The position numbers and the translations under genes were made by a program. Of a stretch of 64,000 nucleotides of DNA, positions 25,423-36,049 are shown one piece after another. The first letter of the stretch is position 1; every line of letters starts with the position of its first letter. Source of the DNA: Cylicocyclus nassatus (lineage: Eukaryota; Nematoda; Chromadorea; Rhabditida; Strongylidae); the NCBI GenBank assembly GCA_958299035.1, contig CATQJL010000223.1, positions 11,149,753-11,213,752 of the forward strand. The letters run 5' to 3'. Under the pieces are notes generated by a model that worked only from the letters and a program-made list of their open reading frames with translations, was not told the origin of the DNA and did not search any database.

Positions 25423-26115
25423 AGGTTCTTTCGCACCAAGTTCAAAAATTCATAACTTCTGAATTTTCCAGCCTACTGGAACGCTCTTATTTTTTCTGAA
25501 AGAATAAGTCATGCTCTTTATAACGATTTCTTAGTTGCTTGCTAATGGTCATCTATTGCGTAGATAGGAGCTGTAGAAGAAAATTAGTCAAAATTCGAAT
25601 TTTCTGTGTAGGGTTATGAAAAATCGAAAACTTGCAACAAAAATCGGAGCAGTCGGTATTGTAGGTTCTTTCACCAGCTCTTTCTAACAGTGCAAAGTTT
25701 GCCTGATTGAGCGTCTCTATGAAAAGTTACAATTTCCCTGAAAAAATGCAGAATAAATCAAAATCGCCCTTTTGTATTGCTTGCTCGAAAATCATAACTT
25801 TTCATAGAGACGTTCAATAGGCGCAAACTTTGCACAATTAGAAAGATCTGGTGAAAAAACCTACAATACCGACGCTCCGATTTTTGTTGCAAGTTTCCGA
25901 TTTTTTATGACCTTACACAGAAAAACAATTTTTGACCAATTTTCTTCTACCGCTTCTATCTGTGCAATAGATGATCATTAGTAAGCAATTGAGATGTCTT
26001 TACAAAGAGCATGACCTACTTTTTCATATTAAAATAAAAGCGGTCCAATCGGTTGGAAAATTCAGAAGTTATGAGTTTTTGCATTTGGTGCGAAAGAACT
26101 TTCGATTCAACCTAA
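25409..26115. mobile_element. 707-bp near-perfect palindrome with mariner-like ends, nested in LINE 1
   Basis: Flanked by TA on both sides. The ends read TTAGGTTGAACCAAAGGTTC and, in complement, TTAGGTTGAATCGAAAGTTC. The two halves pair along nearly their entire length, meeting near 25765. There is no coding capacity. A 708-bp sister copy is at 50585. The ends resemble those of TTAGGTTG-type mariner elements such as the one at 63290, so mobilisation by a mariner transposase is likely but inferred. The insertion separates the endonuclease and reverse-transcriptase parts of the LINE. Confidence 0.85.
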
Positions 26116-26117
26116 TA

Positions 26118-26448
26118 CTAAAATAAAATAGGTACAACCAGCTTCTTCACTTAAGCAAAAACATAAACACTGGCAGTAGGGAGAAAAGTTTTGGCTGGCA
26201 ACTAAGTGGTGCCTTAGCCTCCTGCTAATAAGGGCAAGAACCCCTCCTCCCACGGTGTTGCCTTCTCTATCGCATCTATATATATCGTAATCAAAACTTT
26301 GGCAGACATTAGCATCGTGTATAAGATGAGGTTTGCACCATGACTCCATGATAAGAAGCACGGATGGCGAGAAATGAAGGAGTCCGTGCAAATTAGGAAG
26401 TTTATTACAGATAGATCGGGGATTAAACAAAACTACACGACCATTCAA
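26118..26448 (-). pseudogene. N-terminal part of LINE 1 endonuclease
   Basis: About 110 codons starting NGRVVLFNPRSICNKL, followed by LLIMESWCKPHLI, in the style of the apurinic-like endonuclease of CR1-type LINEs, whose N-SRSL and TETW boxes correspond to the NPRS and MESW seen here. The catalytic histidine region (SDH) expected about 100 codons later is missing: after the inserted palindrome the frame resumes beyond it. So part of the domain was lost as well as interrupted. Confidence 0.75.
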
Positions 26449-26559
26449 TCAAAATTGTACTGAAATTGTAGATTTCCATTTGAGCAGTTTTATGAGGTAA
26501 CCAAATTGTTTCAGTTCGAGGGCTTATTCCCTTTTGGGCGTTATAAATATTGGGCACAT

Positions 26560-27355
26560 ATTGCGAGGCAACAACCGAAACATAGTGAGGTTGCGGGATG
26601 AACCACTGCTGTGTCCCTCCGGATCTACCGCAAAACTTCGGTCATTGCCGTGTGCGGTGGGTGAGACCAAGGGGCGCCTAGGCAGGTCACATGGTGTCCT
26701 GAGCTTGACTATTTCAAGATCACGGACAACGTAAACCAATCTGCCCTCCCTGGCGTTCATATCCTTTGCGCAGCTCACATCCAGTTGCAATTCTTTAATT
26801 GTATAGTCGCGCCTAGCGCATGAATGCGCAAACCTTTGTGTTAGACTTTGCCGCCCTGTCCGCATGTGTTCCAAAAGCTTGTTCCGCAACTTCTTAGTGC
26901 GAAGACCCAACTTTAAAACACGGCCACGTGCTTGCGGCCTCCTAGGTTGACCGGGAGGGTGGTGGAGGATGGTCACATTCCCCTCATCGTACTCCTCGAT
27001 AAATTCCCTTTCTCCCGATGTGTAGATGTATTTCCATACGATCTTGCTATGCGCTTTGATTTTTCTTCCAACTTGTTGTTGTCCGCATGGACTGTAACAA
27101 GTGTGGAATACAGTAGTTTTTGCTGACTAAATTTGTCCGAGTGCAGATCCGAAAATCTACTTTCTAGACGACCCCCCAAACACCCCAAAATCTCTGCGTA
27201 TTTTTTATTTCTTTGATTTCGTCAACCCGATTGAGCAACTCACTTGCGGTCCTTTCGAACGATGACGAATAGGCATCAAACCGTTCAATGAACTTAGCCG
27301 CCCACAAAGGCATATCGCTTTCGTCGGTGCCATTCCTGCGTGTATGACGAACCAT
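26560..27355 (-). pseudogene. ORF1 (RNA-binding chaperone-like) of LINE 1, frameshifted
   Basis: Pieces in three frames give an N-terminal segment (WAAKFIERFDAYSSSFERTA, SELLNRVDEIKE), a coiled-coil-like middle (LESRFSDLHSDKF, DNNKLEEKSKRIA) and a basic C-terminal part (LRTKKLRNKLLEHMRTGRQS, DMNAREGRLVYVV). The last block corresponds to the DLNAKEGKRTYVL block in the ORF1/linker region of the LINE at 34 kb. This arrangement is typical of ORF1 proteins of L1/CR1-type LINEs. At least two frameshifts inactivate it. Confidence 0.7.
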
Positions 27356-27399
27356 CGAGACGTGGACTTAAGGCGAGTAGAGAGCACGTTAGCAGAGAA

Positions 27400-29200
27400 T
27401 TGATTTCGGCGGACGTAGAGGGTCGAAGGGGGAAGGGGACGGTGCAGGTTATCGAAATTTCGGCGGTAGTAGAGACGACCGCACTGGCGGGACACAGGAT
27501 CAAAATTGGCGGGGCACAGGATCAAAATTCCCATATTCCATGCATACACACCCATTAGACATTCATGTATGCCGTTGCTGTATTTCTTTTGGTGCTATTA
27601 TGTGGTAGAAGTATAGTCTTCAATAAAAAAGCCGCTATGTTGCTTTCACATTAGTAAATGTATACTGCATGCCTGTAGAAGTACAATAGCAGATTTGCAG
27701 CTTTCTAGGATCTAACTAACGAGTAACATCGATTCTTACATGGAACACTCTAGCAAGTTAAAAGCTTCGTATTTCTCGAAAACTAGCGCTTGTAGGAAGA
27801 TAAAAGTTCGCGATTCATTTTTAAATGCATGTACTATACATTTACTTATGTGGTAACAGACGCATCGCTTTTTTAGAAGCTTGAAAGTTTCAATTTTCTC
27901 AATTTCTCGCTCAGAAAGAAGCGACGGTATATACAAATGTTTTACGTGGAGAGTAGATTCATGAGCGAATGGGAGATCCGATAAGTTCGTTTCGCACGGA
28001 GATAAAAATTGTTCCCAACTTTTGGACATCCGAAGCTTTTGATTCTGGTTCTGACTCTTGTTTATGATGATAAGAACATTGACATCCCATCTTATAGAGC
28101 TTGCTTTGCTCTATCGAACGGTTCCCAGCACACTAATTAGATTCAACAATTGTACGACTTTTTGCGATAGAAATCAAAATTGAAATACCCATGAGACAAC
28201 CTAATATTTTGGTTGTCTCATGCGGACTCGGCTGAGATAGCACTTCTGGATAGTTGTTCTTTTTTTGGCGTGGAATGGTCTTCAATGACGATTCTTTTAC
28301 CTTAGAAACCAGCTTCTCGACTTAGCGGCGTCGACTTCAAAGTGTGACTATAATCTGCGGAGAAGCTGCAGTTTTAAAGATCGTCATTCCTATGCTGTTT
28401 TATTTGTTGGTAGATAGATTGTTTGCGGTATGCGATACAATTTTTTCGTCGCTTGATCTAAAAAGAAACCTATAAGTTGTAACCATAAAGCGGCTAACAA
28501 CAACAAAAAATAGCACTTATTTACCTTTCACAGCAAAACTCTTCAATGGCAAAAAAGTATCGAACCCTAACTCGTACCAAGGCAGATATAAACGACCTCA
28601 AATGTTTGCTGTTTCCTAAGCTTGCAGGCGTAGAGATGAACGCGCATGTCTTAAAGCAGTGTCTGAGGTCCCGACACGGCTTAGTAGTTGGCCAAACGCC
28701 CAGTCATGTCAACCATGCAAAAATTCACACCGTTTGATTCGATTGATTTCACCATCGTTTTCAAGCACAGAATTTTTGATGCATTACATTTGCTTTTCTT
28801 TTCTTCTCTTCATCCTCTCATCGTTCTCACTTGAGTTGAACCGAAAGCTTCGTGTGCTGTTGCAAAAATTTAGTAGATAAAGCAGCCCTGATAGACCCTG
28901 GTAGAGAGTGACTCCTGACCAGTTCTAATCGATACCTGCAGTAAGGATCTGCTGTGAAGGGAAACACCTCCGGGAGTATTTGGAAAGCAGAAGCCCAGCA
29001 CAAAATGCACAGAAAAATAGTACAAAGAAGGCGGACGCGTGATGCTTTGTAGCTGACCACATTCATGCTGAAAAGCTTAATAGAAGTCCTACAAGGGATC
29101 AACTGCATCAAAATATCCACCTATTTGAGAATCAAATATACCGGTCATCTCTGCAAAAAAGGTACATGTTACCTCCATTTATTGTTAGACTATTCTAGCG
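27400..29200. other. Non-coding DNA between LINE 1 and the GC-rich block
   Basis: The short open frames here have no splice context or family motif. Base composition is ordinary for this window. No repeat of note was seen. Confidence 0.4.
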
Positions 29201-29480
29201 AGCCCCGCCTACTGCCGCGAGCAAAGCCCGGCCATCCCGCTCAGATCGATCGGACCCCTACGGCGGACAGTCGAAATCTGCCAGAGTCGCGGCGGACCCA
29301 GTTGACCAATGAGAGCGTGGCGAGGGGGCGGTCCCTTCTTGTAACGTCACAAAGAAGGCAGATTGGACCCCTCTGGAGGGCTTGCAAATCTCTCCGCCGC
29401 AAGTACGTTAGATTTGCTGGGGTCGCGGCGCAGAGATTTGCCCGCCGCGAGTCCGCCAGATTTGCTGGGGTCGCGGCGCA
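29200..29480. repeat. GC-rich block, related in inverted form to 35810-35890
   Basis: The block contains CCCGCTCAGATCGATCGGAC followed by CCCTACGGCGGA. The complement of 35840-35880 contains CCCGCTCAGACAGCCGATCG followed by GACCCCTCCGGC. The two GC-rich blocks flank the inverted plexin copies. Two TTTGCTGGGGTCGCGGCGCA repeats lie at about 29412-29480. The 245-codon open frame across this region reflects composition and repeats. Confidence 0.55.
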
Positions 29481-29590
29481 GAAAATCGGAGGGGTCCGGG
29501 ACAGAAAATCGGAGGGGTCCGGGACAGAAAATCCGAGGGTCCGGGACAGAAAATGGGAGGGCTCCAGCACAGAAAATGGGAGGCCTCCGG
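29478..29590 (+). repeat. Minisatellite, about 23-bp units
   Basis: Five consecutive units of the form CAGAAAATCGGAGGGGTCCG occur with increasing divergence to the right (CGGAGG, then CCGAGG, then GGGAGG variants). Similar units (AAAATCGGGGGGCT) appear at 35752-35795, on the far side of the plexin inverted repeat, in the same orientation. Confidence 0.8.
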
Positions 29591-30257
29591 CGTACATATA
29601 TGTACGCAGTCAATTTGCTGTGATACGCAGCTTAGCATTTTCGAAAATAGGTTGCCGTCGCTCTCGTCTTACTCGTTTTTTGTCGTTCTTTCGCGCTCGT
29701 TTTTCTTTTTTTGGTTTTTCGTGTTCCTCGTCGGCGCGCTGGCTTTATTTGTTCCCTTCTTTTCAGGTTTCAGGTTTTAGGTTTTCGTGCGGATGCACTT
29801 AGTCACTTTTAGTGTTTGGCTCTTTTCGACTTGCTGAGACATCGCTGACTATTGATGGAGTGGTTTTTGTGATTGAGATTCGGCCTCGGTACCCTTATGG
29901 GGTGTCTCTTGAATTATTTCCGTGTTTCCGGGATTGATTGATGCTAGAATTATCCGTACACTGCTTGGCTCTGTCTCAGGGAATATCTTATACGGTTAGT
30001 CTGTCGCATTCTTGCAATGCAGATCTGCTATGCAAGTTCATGCAACTCTCACATTTTTCAGTATATCGTCTACTTACAGTTTAGTTGTTAGAAATTATGA
30101 CAGGCGCTCAAGAAATTTTCATTTTTTCGAGATTCCAAGTTCTCAAACTTTGCACAAAGTCATAATGCAGGAAAAGTCTGTGTCCTTGTTTCTGATGATA
30201 GATAAGCCTTCAAATTTGCATTCCAGCGTGAGAGTCACTCTAGGAGAAAAGGTTCAC

Positions 30258-30880
30258 AGAAATGTCCACGTACCGTTGCACCGCAAACCAAACTTTACGT
30301 AGCTGCAGGTGAAAGGAAAGATATCACAGTGAAGGTGAGTGGTACATTCTACGAAGTGCTCATTTTTGGGCTTGGATTTGTAAGGTCCAAAACCTCGATC
30401 CGATCTTCATGACGGATTTTCGATGTCACTTCAAAGTAGGAAACGTTGAACGCGAAAAAGCTGCTGTCGGGACATTCGACGACAATGTGATATGAGAAAA
30501 ATTGCAATTGTTTTGATTTTGCATCCAATTCCGTTTGTGCTTGTGATGAGATGCAGTTCGATCTACGGGTTGGGTGTATCGGGAGGATCAGCTCCAGTCG
30601 AGTTCAACATTGTGTGGTCCTCGAGAGATTCTTCCAGAAAACACACTTTGGATAACATTGGTGGAGCGGCCGTGGAGGTTAATCGGAATTTTTTTAGTGA
30701 TAGGTGTCGTAATTTGTGGTTTTTCCAGGTTTATAAGTGCGAAGCTCTTGCATCGAACTGTGGCCGATGTCTTACGCTGAATGCTGAAAAGTATGAATGT
30801 GGCTGGTGTGTTATAGACAACAGATGTGTCATTCCAATGGCATGCTTGGCAAGATGCTCGGCAAGGTACGTTTAGTTACT
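30258..30880 (+). pseudogene. Plexin fragment (inter-PSI linker and PSI domain), left copy
   Basis: Exon-like pieces read CPRTVAPQTKLYVAAGE (ending in a GTGAGT donor), then VQNLDPIFMTDFRCHFKVGN to a stop, then APVEFNIVWSSRDSSRK, a 45-base intron ending TTTCCAG, and VYKCEALASNCGRCLTLN with ECGWC. This matches the linker and third PSI domain of plexin-A-type semaphorin receptors, including the spaced cysteines. The frame stops after the VGN exon, and the acceptor before the PSI exon is lost relative to the right copy (three bases shorter, no AG). The match ends right after the PSI core. It is therefore a broken gene piece, not a working receptor. Confidence 0.85.
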
Positions 30881-31689
30881 GGTTCACTAGTCTCATTACA
30901 CATGGTCACCCCACCTGATTTATTTATTTATTTATTTATTTGGTACGCCCGAAGGCGTGCTTCATACAACCCGAACAATTCTCAAAACAACCGGAGTAAG
31001 CTAGACAAACACAAAAAAAGAAGGAAGAAAAAACAACATCGTGGTACCGTAATAATTGAATCGGTCATCCGCATCTAACGCGATTTACTTTGCACTCAGT
31101 GGAAGGAGGAGCATTCAAAGCTCAGAGACGCAAATGCAAGAAACAATGTAAAAAATCAAAAATATTGATCAACCCTCTCCCACCCCCTCAAGACAACCAC
31201 ATGAAGCCCTGGGGACGGACCAGAAGCTCGGCGCCCGGCTATACTGGCAGCCCCCGCCAGACTAGCCGAAACGGGTGCACTGGCAGGGGGCAGCCAGTAC
31301 CACCGCCCGCCGATACTCCCGCCCCTCCCCACAGACCCCCCATGGCTGACCGAAGAGGCGAAAGAAAGCAGAGCAATATTGAAAGTATCCACAGGAGTAG
31401 CATCACAACCATTGTAGTGCAAAGAAAAAAATCCAGAAAGACCAGATCACAATCTTTAAGAAAACTCATTCGAAGATCCGAAAGAGGAAAATGAGAGGAG
31501 AAACTATTTGGTCAACAAAAAATACTGAACCCGAACTGTGAGGTTCATAAAAGAGGTAGGAAAAGTGAGAGAGGTACTTAAACCTCGCTTACTGCAGGTC
31601 GAAAAACTAAACTATACAACTAGTGAAACTAATGTGGAGAATGATCGAGGCAACAAATAAGAGAGCTATTCCACGTTCCGTATGCCTAG

Positions 31690-34300
31690 TACTTGCAGAA
31701 TGTCCATTTTACGAATGGCGCTTTTGAAGCATGGAGAAATTTTTTAAGCGTAAAAGAGTAGTTGGTAAATGTTCCAGCCATTTCGCGACTCTGAAAAAGA
31801 ACGAACTCGTACACCTGAGACGGTTTGAGCTTAGTCGAAAGGCAAAACCGCCGTGACGCCCGTACACCGGACGAAACGACCAATAGTTAGAGGGTCTCAG
31901 TCTAAGCTCGCCTCTAAGAAGTTTGAACGCTAAGATCAAGTCAGCTTCTACCCTTCTGCAGAAAAGACTCTTGAGGTTCAACTCGCGCAAACGAATCTTA
32001 TAAGGGGGTAAATTTTGCGGATAGCCTGGGTCAGGGAAGGCGCGGTAATAGGGCACTCTAGTGAAAATCCTCTGTACATTCTCGATTTTATTAATCTCTT
32101 TGGAACAACGGTAAGGGCCCCATACAGGGCCACAGTATTCAAGTAATGGCACAACAAACATTTTGAAAAGCTTGATCCAAAGAAAAATATCCGAGCTAAT
32201 CACATTCCGAAAAAGACAATGCAAAACTCTCAAACCCTTGGCCGTCACTGCGTCAACATGGCTCTCAAAATTCGAGCCCTTGCCGACTAGAACGGCAAGG
32301 TCCCGCACTTCCCTGCCCGTTTACATGTTTCCTAGCTCATCGTTACAAACGTTCAGTGTAAGAGGTCCAATAGGGAGATGCTGACTTTTGCGAAAATTGA
32401 GTTTGAGATTCCAGAAAGTGGTCCAGTGCAACATGCGTTCGACAGATTCCGTCAACGCCAGCTGAGCTGCCTCTTTTTCTGTTTCACTATAAACAGCAGT
32501 GACTTCGATGTCATCAGCGTATGCATAGACAAAAATTCTCGTATCCGTTTTTAGGAACGCAGGTAAATCATACGTATAAATGAGAAAAAGTATGGGCGAC
32601 AGTATCCCTCCCTGCGAAACGCCCGATAAGCATTCCCTAGGGTAAGAAAAGTCTTGAGAGAAGCGCACTAATATCTTTCTGTCCCTGAGATAAGAACGGA
32701 ATCAATCCAGCAGATTGCCTTCTATGCCTATATTCCGCAATTTACCTAGAAGGCACTCGTGACAAACAGTGTCAAAAGCTTTACTAAGGTCAAAATAAAC
32801 TACATCCACACCTTTACCGTCACCTAGTGCCTTATTCCAAAGATGCAAGCGGTCTATCAACTGTGAGCAGGTGGAGGATCCTGCTAAGAACCCGTGCTGT
32901 TCTATGGGAATAAGGTTCAAGTGATCTAACCATTCGAGCAGATGTTTCTTAATGATTCTCTCAAGAACTTTTAGTGATGCAGGGAGGATACTGATCGGGC
33001 GGTAGTTGGTGACAGTAGTAGACTCTTTTCCTTTTGGGATCGGAGTCACCACTGCAGCCTCCAAGGTTTAGGTACCTCCCCTGTCATAAGAGAAATGTTG
33101 AAAATGTGACTAAGGGGAACGGAGAGATGGGTTGGAAACATTTTGTATAAAATCTGCGGTATGCCGTCAAAAATAATCGACTGTGACGTTTTCAGGGTTT
33201 TGATTTGTTTAGCAACCATTTCGGGAGTGATAATAGGCAACCTTAGGCTTTCATCAGTCACTTTCGCCAGGTTATTTCTTCAAATGGTGCTCAAGGTTCT
33301 GACTAACAGTTTTAGAAGTTACGCAGTGCAAGGGGTCACAAGACTGTTCAAATATTCTTTGCCTTTGTTCAAAAAAAATTTCGAATGTGGTCAGGATACT
33401 TTCCTAACCCCTGCCTGCGAGTTTTCCGTGGTACACATTGATCAATGATTCCATGCATGATACGAAGAAAACGGGTGTAGGCATCGTCAATGTCCAAAAA
33501 ATCATCGAAAACCTCGAACCAGTCAATAGAAGATAAAATAGATTTAATCTGATTTATTTTGGCATGATTGAAATCCAAATAAGTAGTATCAGCCAGTTCC
33601 CTATTAGGGACCGACAGAGAGAAGCCAACAATGTTGTGATCAGAATTACCCAAAGGTGGGTGCAAGGAAAAGTCCTTAAGAGACTCCGCATTAGTCAAAA
33701 TAACATCTAATATCCGCTCCCCTCGGGTAGGGAAACGAACATGCTGAAACAGATCCAAGGAATCAAAGGTAGAAAGGAAATGTCTTGAAAGGAATTCGCA
33801 GCAGTATTGTTGGACCAGTCAATATCCAGATTCAAACTCCCGCCAAAATCACTATTGATTTGCAAGAAGATACAAGATCAGATATCAAGGACAGAAGCAG
33901 GTCATCCTGCCTCGCAGTGCTCGAAGGGGGTCGATAGGTCAGGATGAATCGACAATCGTTCACAGAGGAATCATGACATATGCAATCAAAACAAAGAAGG
34001 TCTGCTACGAGACCCTTGAGAGAAGACGTGACTTCTTTAAAAAGAATGGAACTATTGATTAAAGCACACACACCTCCCCCCCCCCCCCCTTCTTCCCGAT
34101 CGATGTTTTCTAATCAATGTGTAAGGCAAATCTCCACAAATCTCGCCGTCAGAAACATTTGAAGTCAACCATGACTCGGTAATCAATACAATAGCCGGCT
34201 TAGATTCGGAAAGAAGGTGTTGAAGTTGTGCAAGCTTATTTAATAAACTTCTAGCATTGAGCAAAAAACCTCTCTTGCTAGACGAGTTCTTTAGTTTTTG
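31690..34300 (-). pseudogene. ORF2 endonuclease and reverse transcriptase of LINE 2
   Basis: In order on the minus strand: endonuclease start (LLNARSLLNKLAQL, VLITESWLTS), the FILTYRPPSS block, the catalytic NSDHNIVGF box, then the reverse transcriptase (VVTPIPKGKESTTVTNYRPI, EQHGFLAGSSTCSQLIDRLH, YFDLSKAFDTV, GVSQGGILSPILF, YAYADDIEVTAVY), thumb (VVPLLEYCGPVWGPY) and basic tail. All catalytic boxes are visible, but the parts lie in several frames. A C-run at about 34077-34091, within the endonuclease, is one likely cause of frame loss. Confidence 0.87.
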
Positions 34301-34470
34301 AAGCATTGACACGAGAAGGAAGGCTGCTACTTTTACAGTTTGACTTTTATAAAGTACATAAGTTCGCTTACCTTCTTTGGCGTTGAGATCACGAACTGTA
34401 GCGCGCAATTCTTTATCGCGAAGCCTTTCATCGAGAGTCATTGATTTACGCACAAAAACTTTGCTGTAGG

Positions 34471-34941
34471 TCACGTTGTTTCTGAGACGAGAAGATTTTG
34501 CAAGCAAATCACGACAAGAAAGCGACTTGAAAAAGTACACTCAACCAACCTTGGTTTATCCGCACTAGGTTTTCCCATCCTATAGATTTCTGAAGGACGA
34601 CACTCGATATCCAAATAATTGAGAACACCGAAAACGAATTTTTCAGTGTGTTCTTGACGAGAAAGTGCAGGAAGATGAGAATCGCCTTCAGGAATACCAT
34701 GGAATACTACTGACCTCTCTCGTTTTTCGGTTTCAAGAAATTTGGACGATAAAGAAGGAAACTTACCTACGAACTTTTCGAGGAGAGGCACAGCTTCGGG
34801 GGCTTTCTGACTGATAATGCCGTGAATCTGATTCGGAAGTTCCACGGCATCGTCATCCATTAGGGGGAGGGGGTGGGACAGCGAAGAACCGGGGATGAGG
34901 GCTTTCTTTTTTTTCGGTAGCTGGGATGGATTGGCCGGCAT
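34471..34941 (-). pseudogene. ORF1 of LINE 2
   Basis: An open frame of 156 codons starts with ATG. It has a basic start (QLPKKKKALIP), a helical middle (LPNQIHGIISQKAPEAVPLL) and an RNA-recognition-like part (ERSVVFHGIPEG, EIYRMGKPSADKPRLVECTF) like the ORF1 proteins of L1/CR1 LINEs. The frame then changes, and the C-terminal block with VFVRKSMTLDERLRDKELRA and DLNAKEGKRTYVL lies in another frame at about 34370-34490. Probably frameshifted rather than truncated. Confidence 0.75.
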
Positions 34942-35059
34942 TTCAGGGAATCAATAGAGTATCGGCCACTCAGGAGACCGCGCGTAGTCGAATGACCGCA
35001 CGTAGTCGATTGATGATGTCTGATAGTACTTTCTCGCTAGTAAAAGCGACAATTCCACA

Positions 35060-35507
35060 GGTGAACGCAGCAGCAGTAGACCTAACCTTCGTTTTTCCAC
35101 CGACGGGTCCCTTGGATTTGCACACAGCTGCGTGCTATTCATCAAATCTTGTGGTGATCTTGCCAAGCATGCCATGGGTCTAACACATCTGTTGTCTATA
35201 ACACACCAGCCACATTCATACTTTTCAGCATTCAGCGTAAGACATCGGCCACAGTTCGATGCAAGAGCTTCGCACTTATAAACCTGAAAAAACCACAAAT
35301 TACGACATCTATCTCCGATTAACCCCCACGGCCACTCCACCAATGTTATCCAGAGTGTGTTCTCTGGAAGAATCGCTCGAGGACCACACAACGTTGAACT
35401 CGACCGGAGCTGTTCCTCCCGATAACCAAGCCCGTAGTGACCGAACTGCATCTCATCACATCTGGCACAAACAGAATTGGATGCAAATTAAAACAACTGC
35501 AATTTTC
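35060..35507 (-). pseudogene. Plexin PSI-domain fragment, right inverted copy
   Basis: On the minus strand: a TTTGTGCCAG acceptor, CDEMQFGHYGLG, then (after a 2-base loss relative to the left copy) APVEFNVVWSSSDSS, HTLDNIGGVAVG, a short intron ending TTTTTTCAG, and VYKCEALASNCGRCLTLN, ECGWCVIDNRC, LMNSTQLCANPR. It keeps the acceptor the left copy lost and extends further past the PSI core, but the 2-base difference shifts the frame. About 340 bp of it is highly similar to 30495-30865 in opposite orientation. Confidence 0.85.
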
Positions 35508-35744
35508 AGTAAATCGTTTTGCAGTCAATTTGAAATAAATGCTTCGCCTTGTCTTCATTCTTCTATTTTCTATCTACAAACGCTAGGGGCGAGAGGGAGG
35601 GGGTAGAGTACGGGGGTGAGGGTCGCGCTGAAGTTCTACCCGGGGGGAGAGGGTCGTATTCGGCTAATTTGGGTGGGGTTTAGAGACATAATTGGGGTTT
35701 GGAGTTTATTTAGGGTTAGTTACAGTATGCCGCGGCAGACTTGC

Positions 35745-36010
35745 GGAGCACAAAATCGGGGGGCTTTCGCGCGGAAAATCGGGGGGCTCCGGCGCACGAG
35801 TGCAGACCCCCCGCTGGGGAAACCCCGCGGCCCTGCCATTTCTGCCGGAGGGGTCCGATCGGCTGTCTGAGCGGGCGCGCCGATAAGTACTCTGAGCGCC
35901 GGACAGTGCCCGTGGATGATCCGATAAGCGCCCGAACAGTACCATTGGGTGGCTTAGCAAACACCATATAAATACGCGATATGCACCCGCGGGTGGCAAA
36001 TGCAGCGTCC
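35745..36010. repeat. GC-rich block with AAAATCGGGGGGCT units
   Basis: Two units of the 29.5-kb minisatellite motif are followed by a GC-rich stretch that is partly the inverted equivalent of 29230-29280 (GGGGTCCGATCGGCTGTCTG). The motif CCGATAAG occurs twice, with GGACAGTGCCC and GAACAGTACC nearby, suggesting an internal short repeat. Confidence 0.5.
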
Positions 36011-36049
36011 AAGCAGATTCTCGAATTCTCATATTTTTACGTCATATAG

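Larger units (their letters stand above)
23260..27400 (-). mobile_element. CR1-like non-LTR retrotransposon 1, inactive
   Basis: A minus-strand LINE with a decayed ORF1 at its 5' side, an endonuclease fragment, and a reverse transcriptase with its C-terminal tail. Frameshifts, stops and a nested 707-bp palindrome make it inactive. The 3' end lies just beyond the ORF2 stop, near 23260-23300, but I could not define a tail repeat or target duplication. Its layout parallels the LINE at 30.9-35.0 kb, though the two differ widely in sequence. Confidence 0.85.
30916..35050 (-). mobile_element. CR1-like non-LTR retrotransposon 2, inactive
   Basis: The minus-strand LINE ends at its 3' side in six TTTA repeats (30917-30940 on the plus strand) next to a small stem CGCC-CGAA-GGCG. 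It carries an ORF1 beginning MPANPSQLPKKKK at 34941 and a frame-broken ORF2. The 5' untranslated part probably includes the two CGACTACG-type near repeats at about 34980-35015. It lies between the two inverted plexin fragments. Lost frames make it inactive. No target duplication could be verified. Confidence 0.85.

Noticed and set aside
29065..29802. 245-codon open frame, the second longest on the plus strand
   Set aside because: It runs through the GC-rich block and minisatellite; the product is Arg/Ser-rich by composition and its frames on both strands are open for the same reason.
31090..31494. Basic 134-codon frame next to the LINE 2 tail
   Set aside because: It lies in the 3' untranslated part of the minus-strand LINE, opposite in strand, and shows no family motif.
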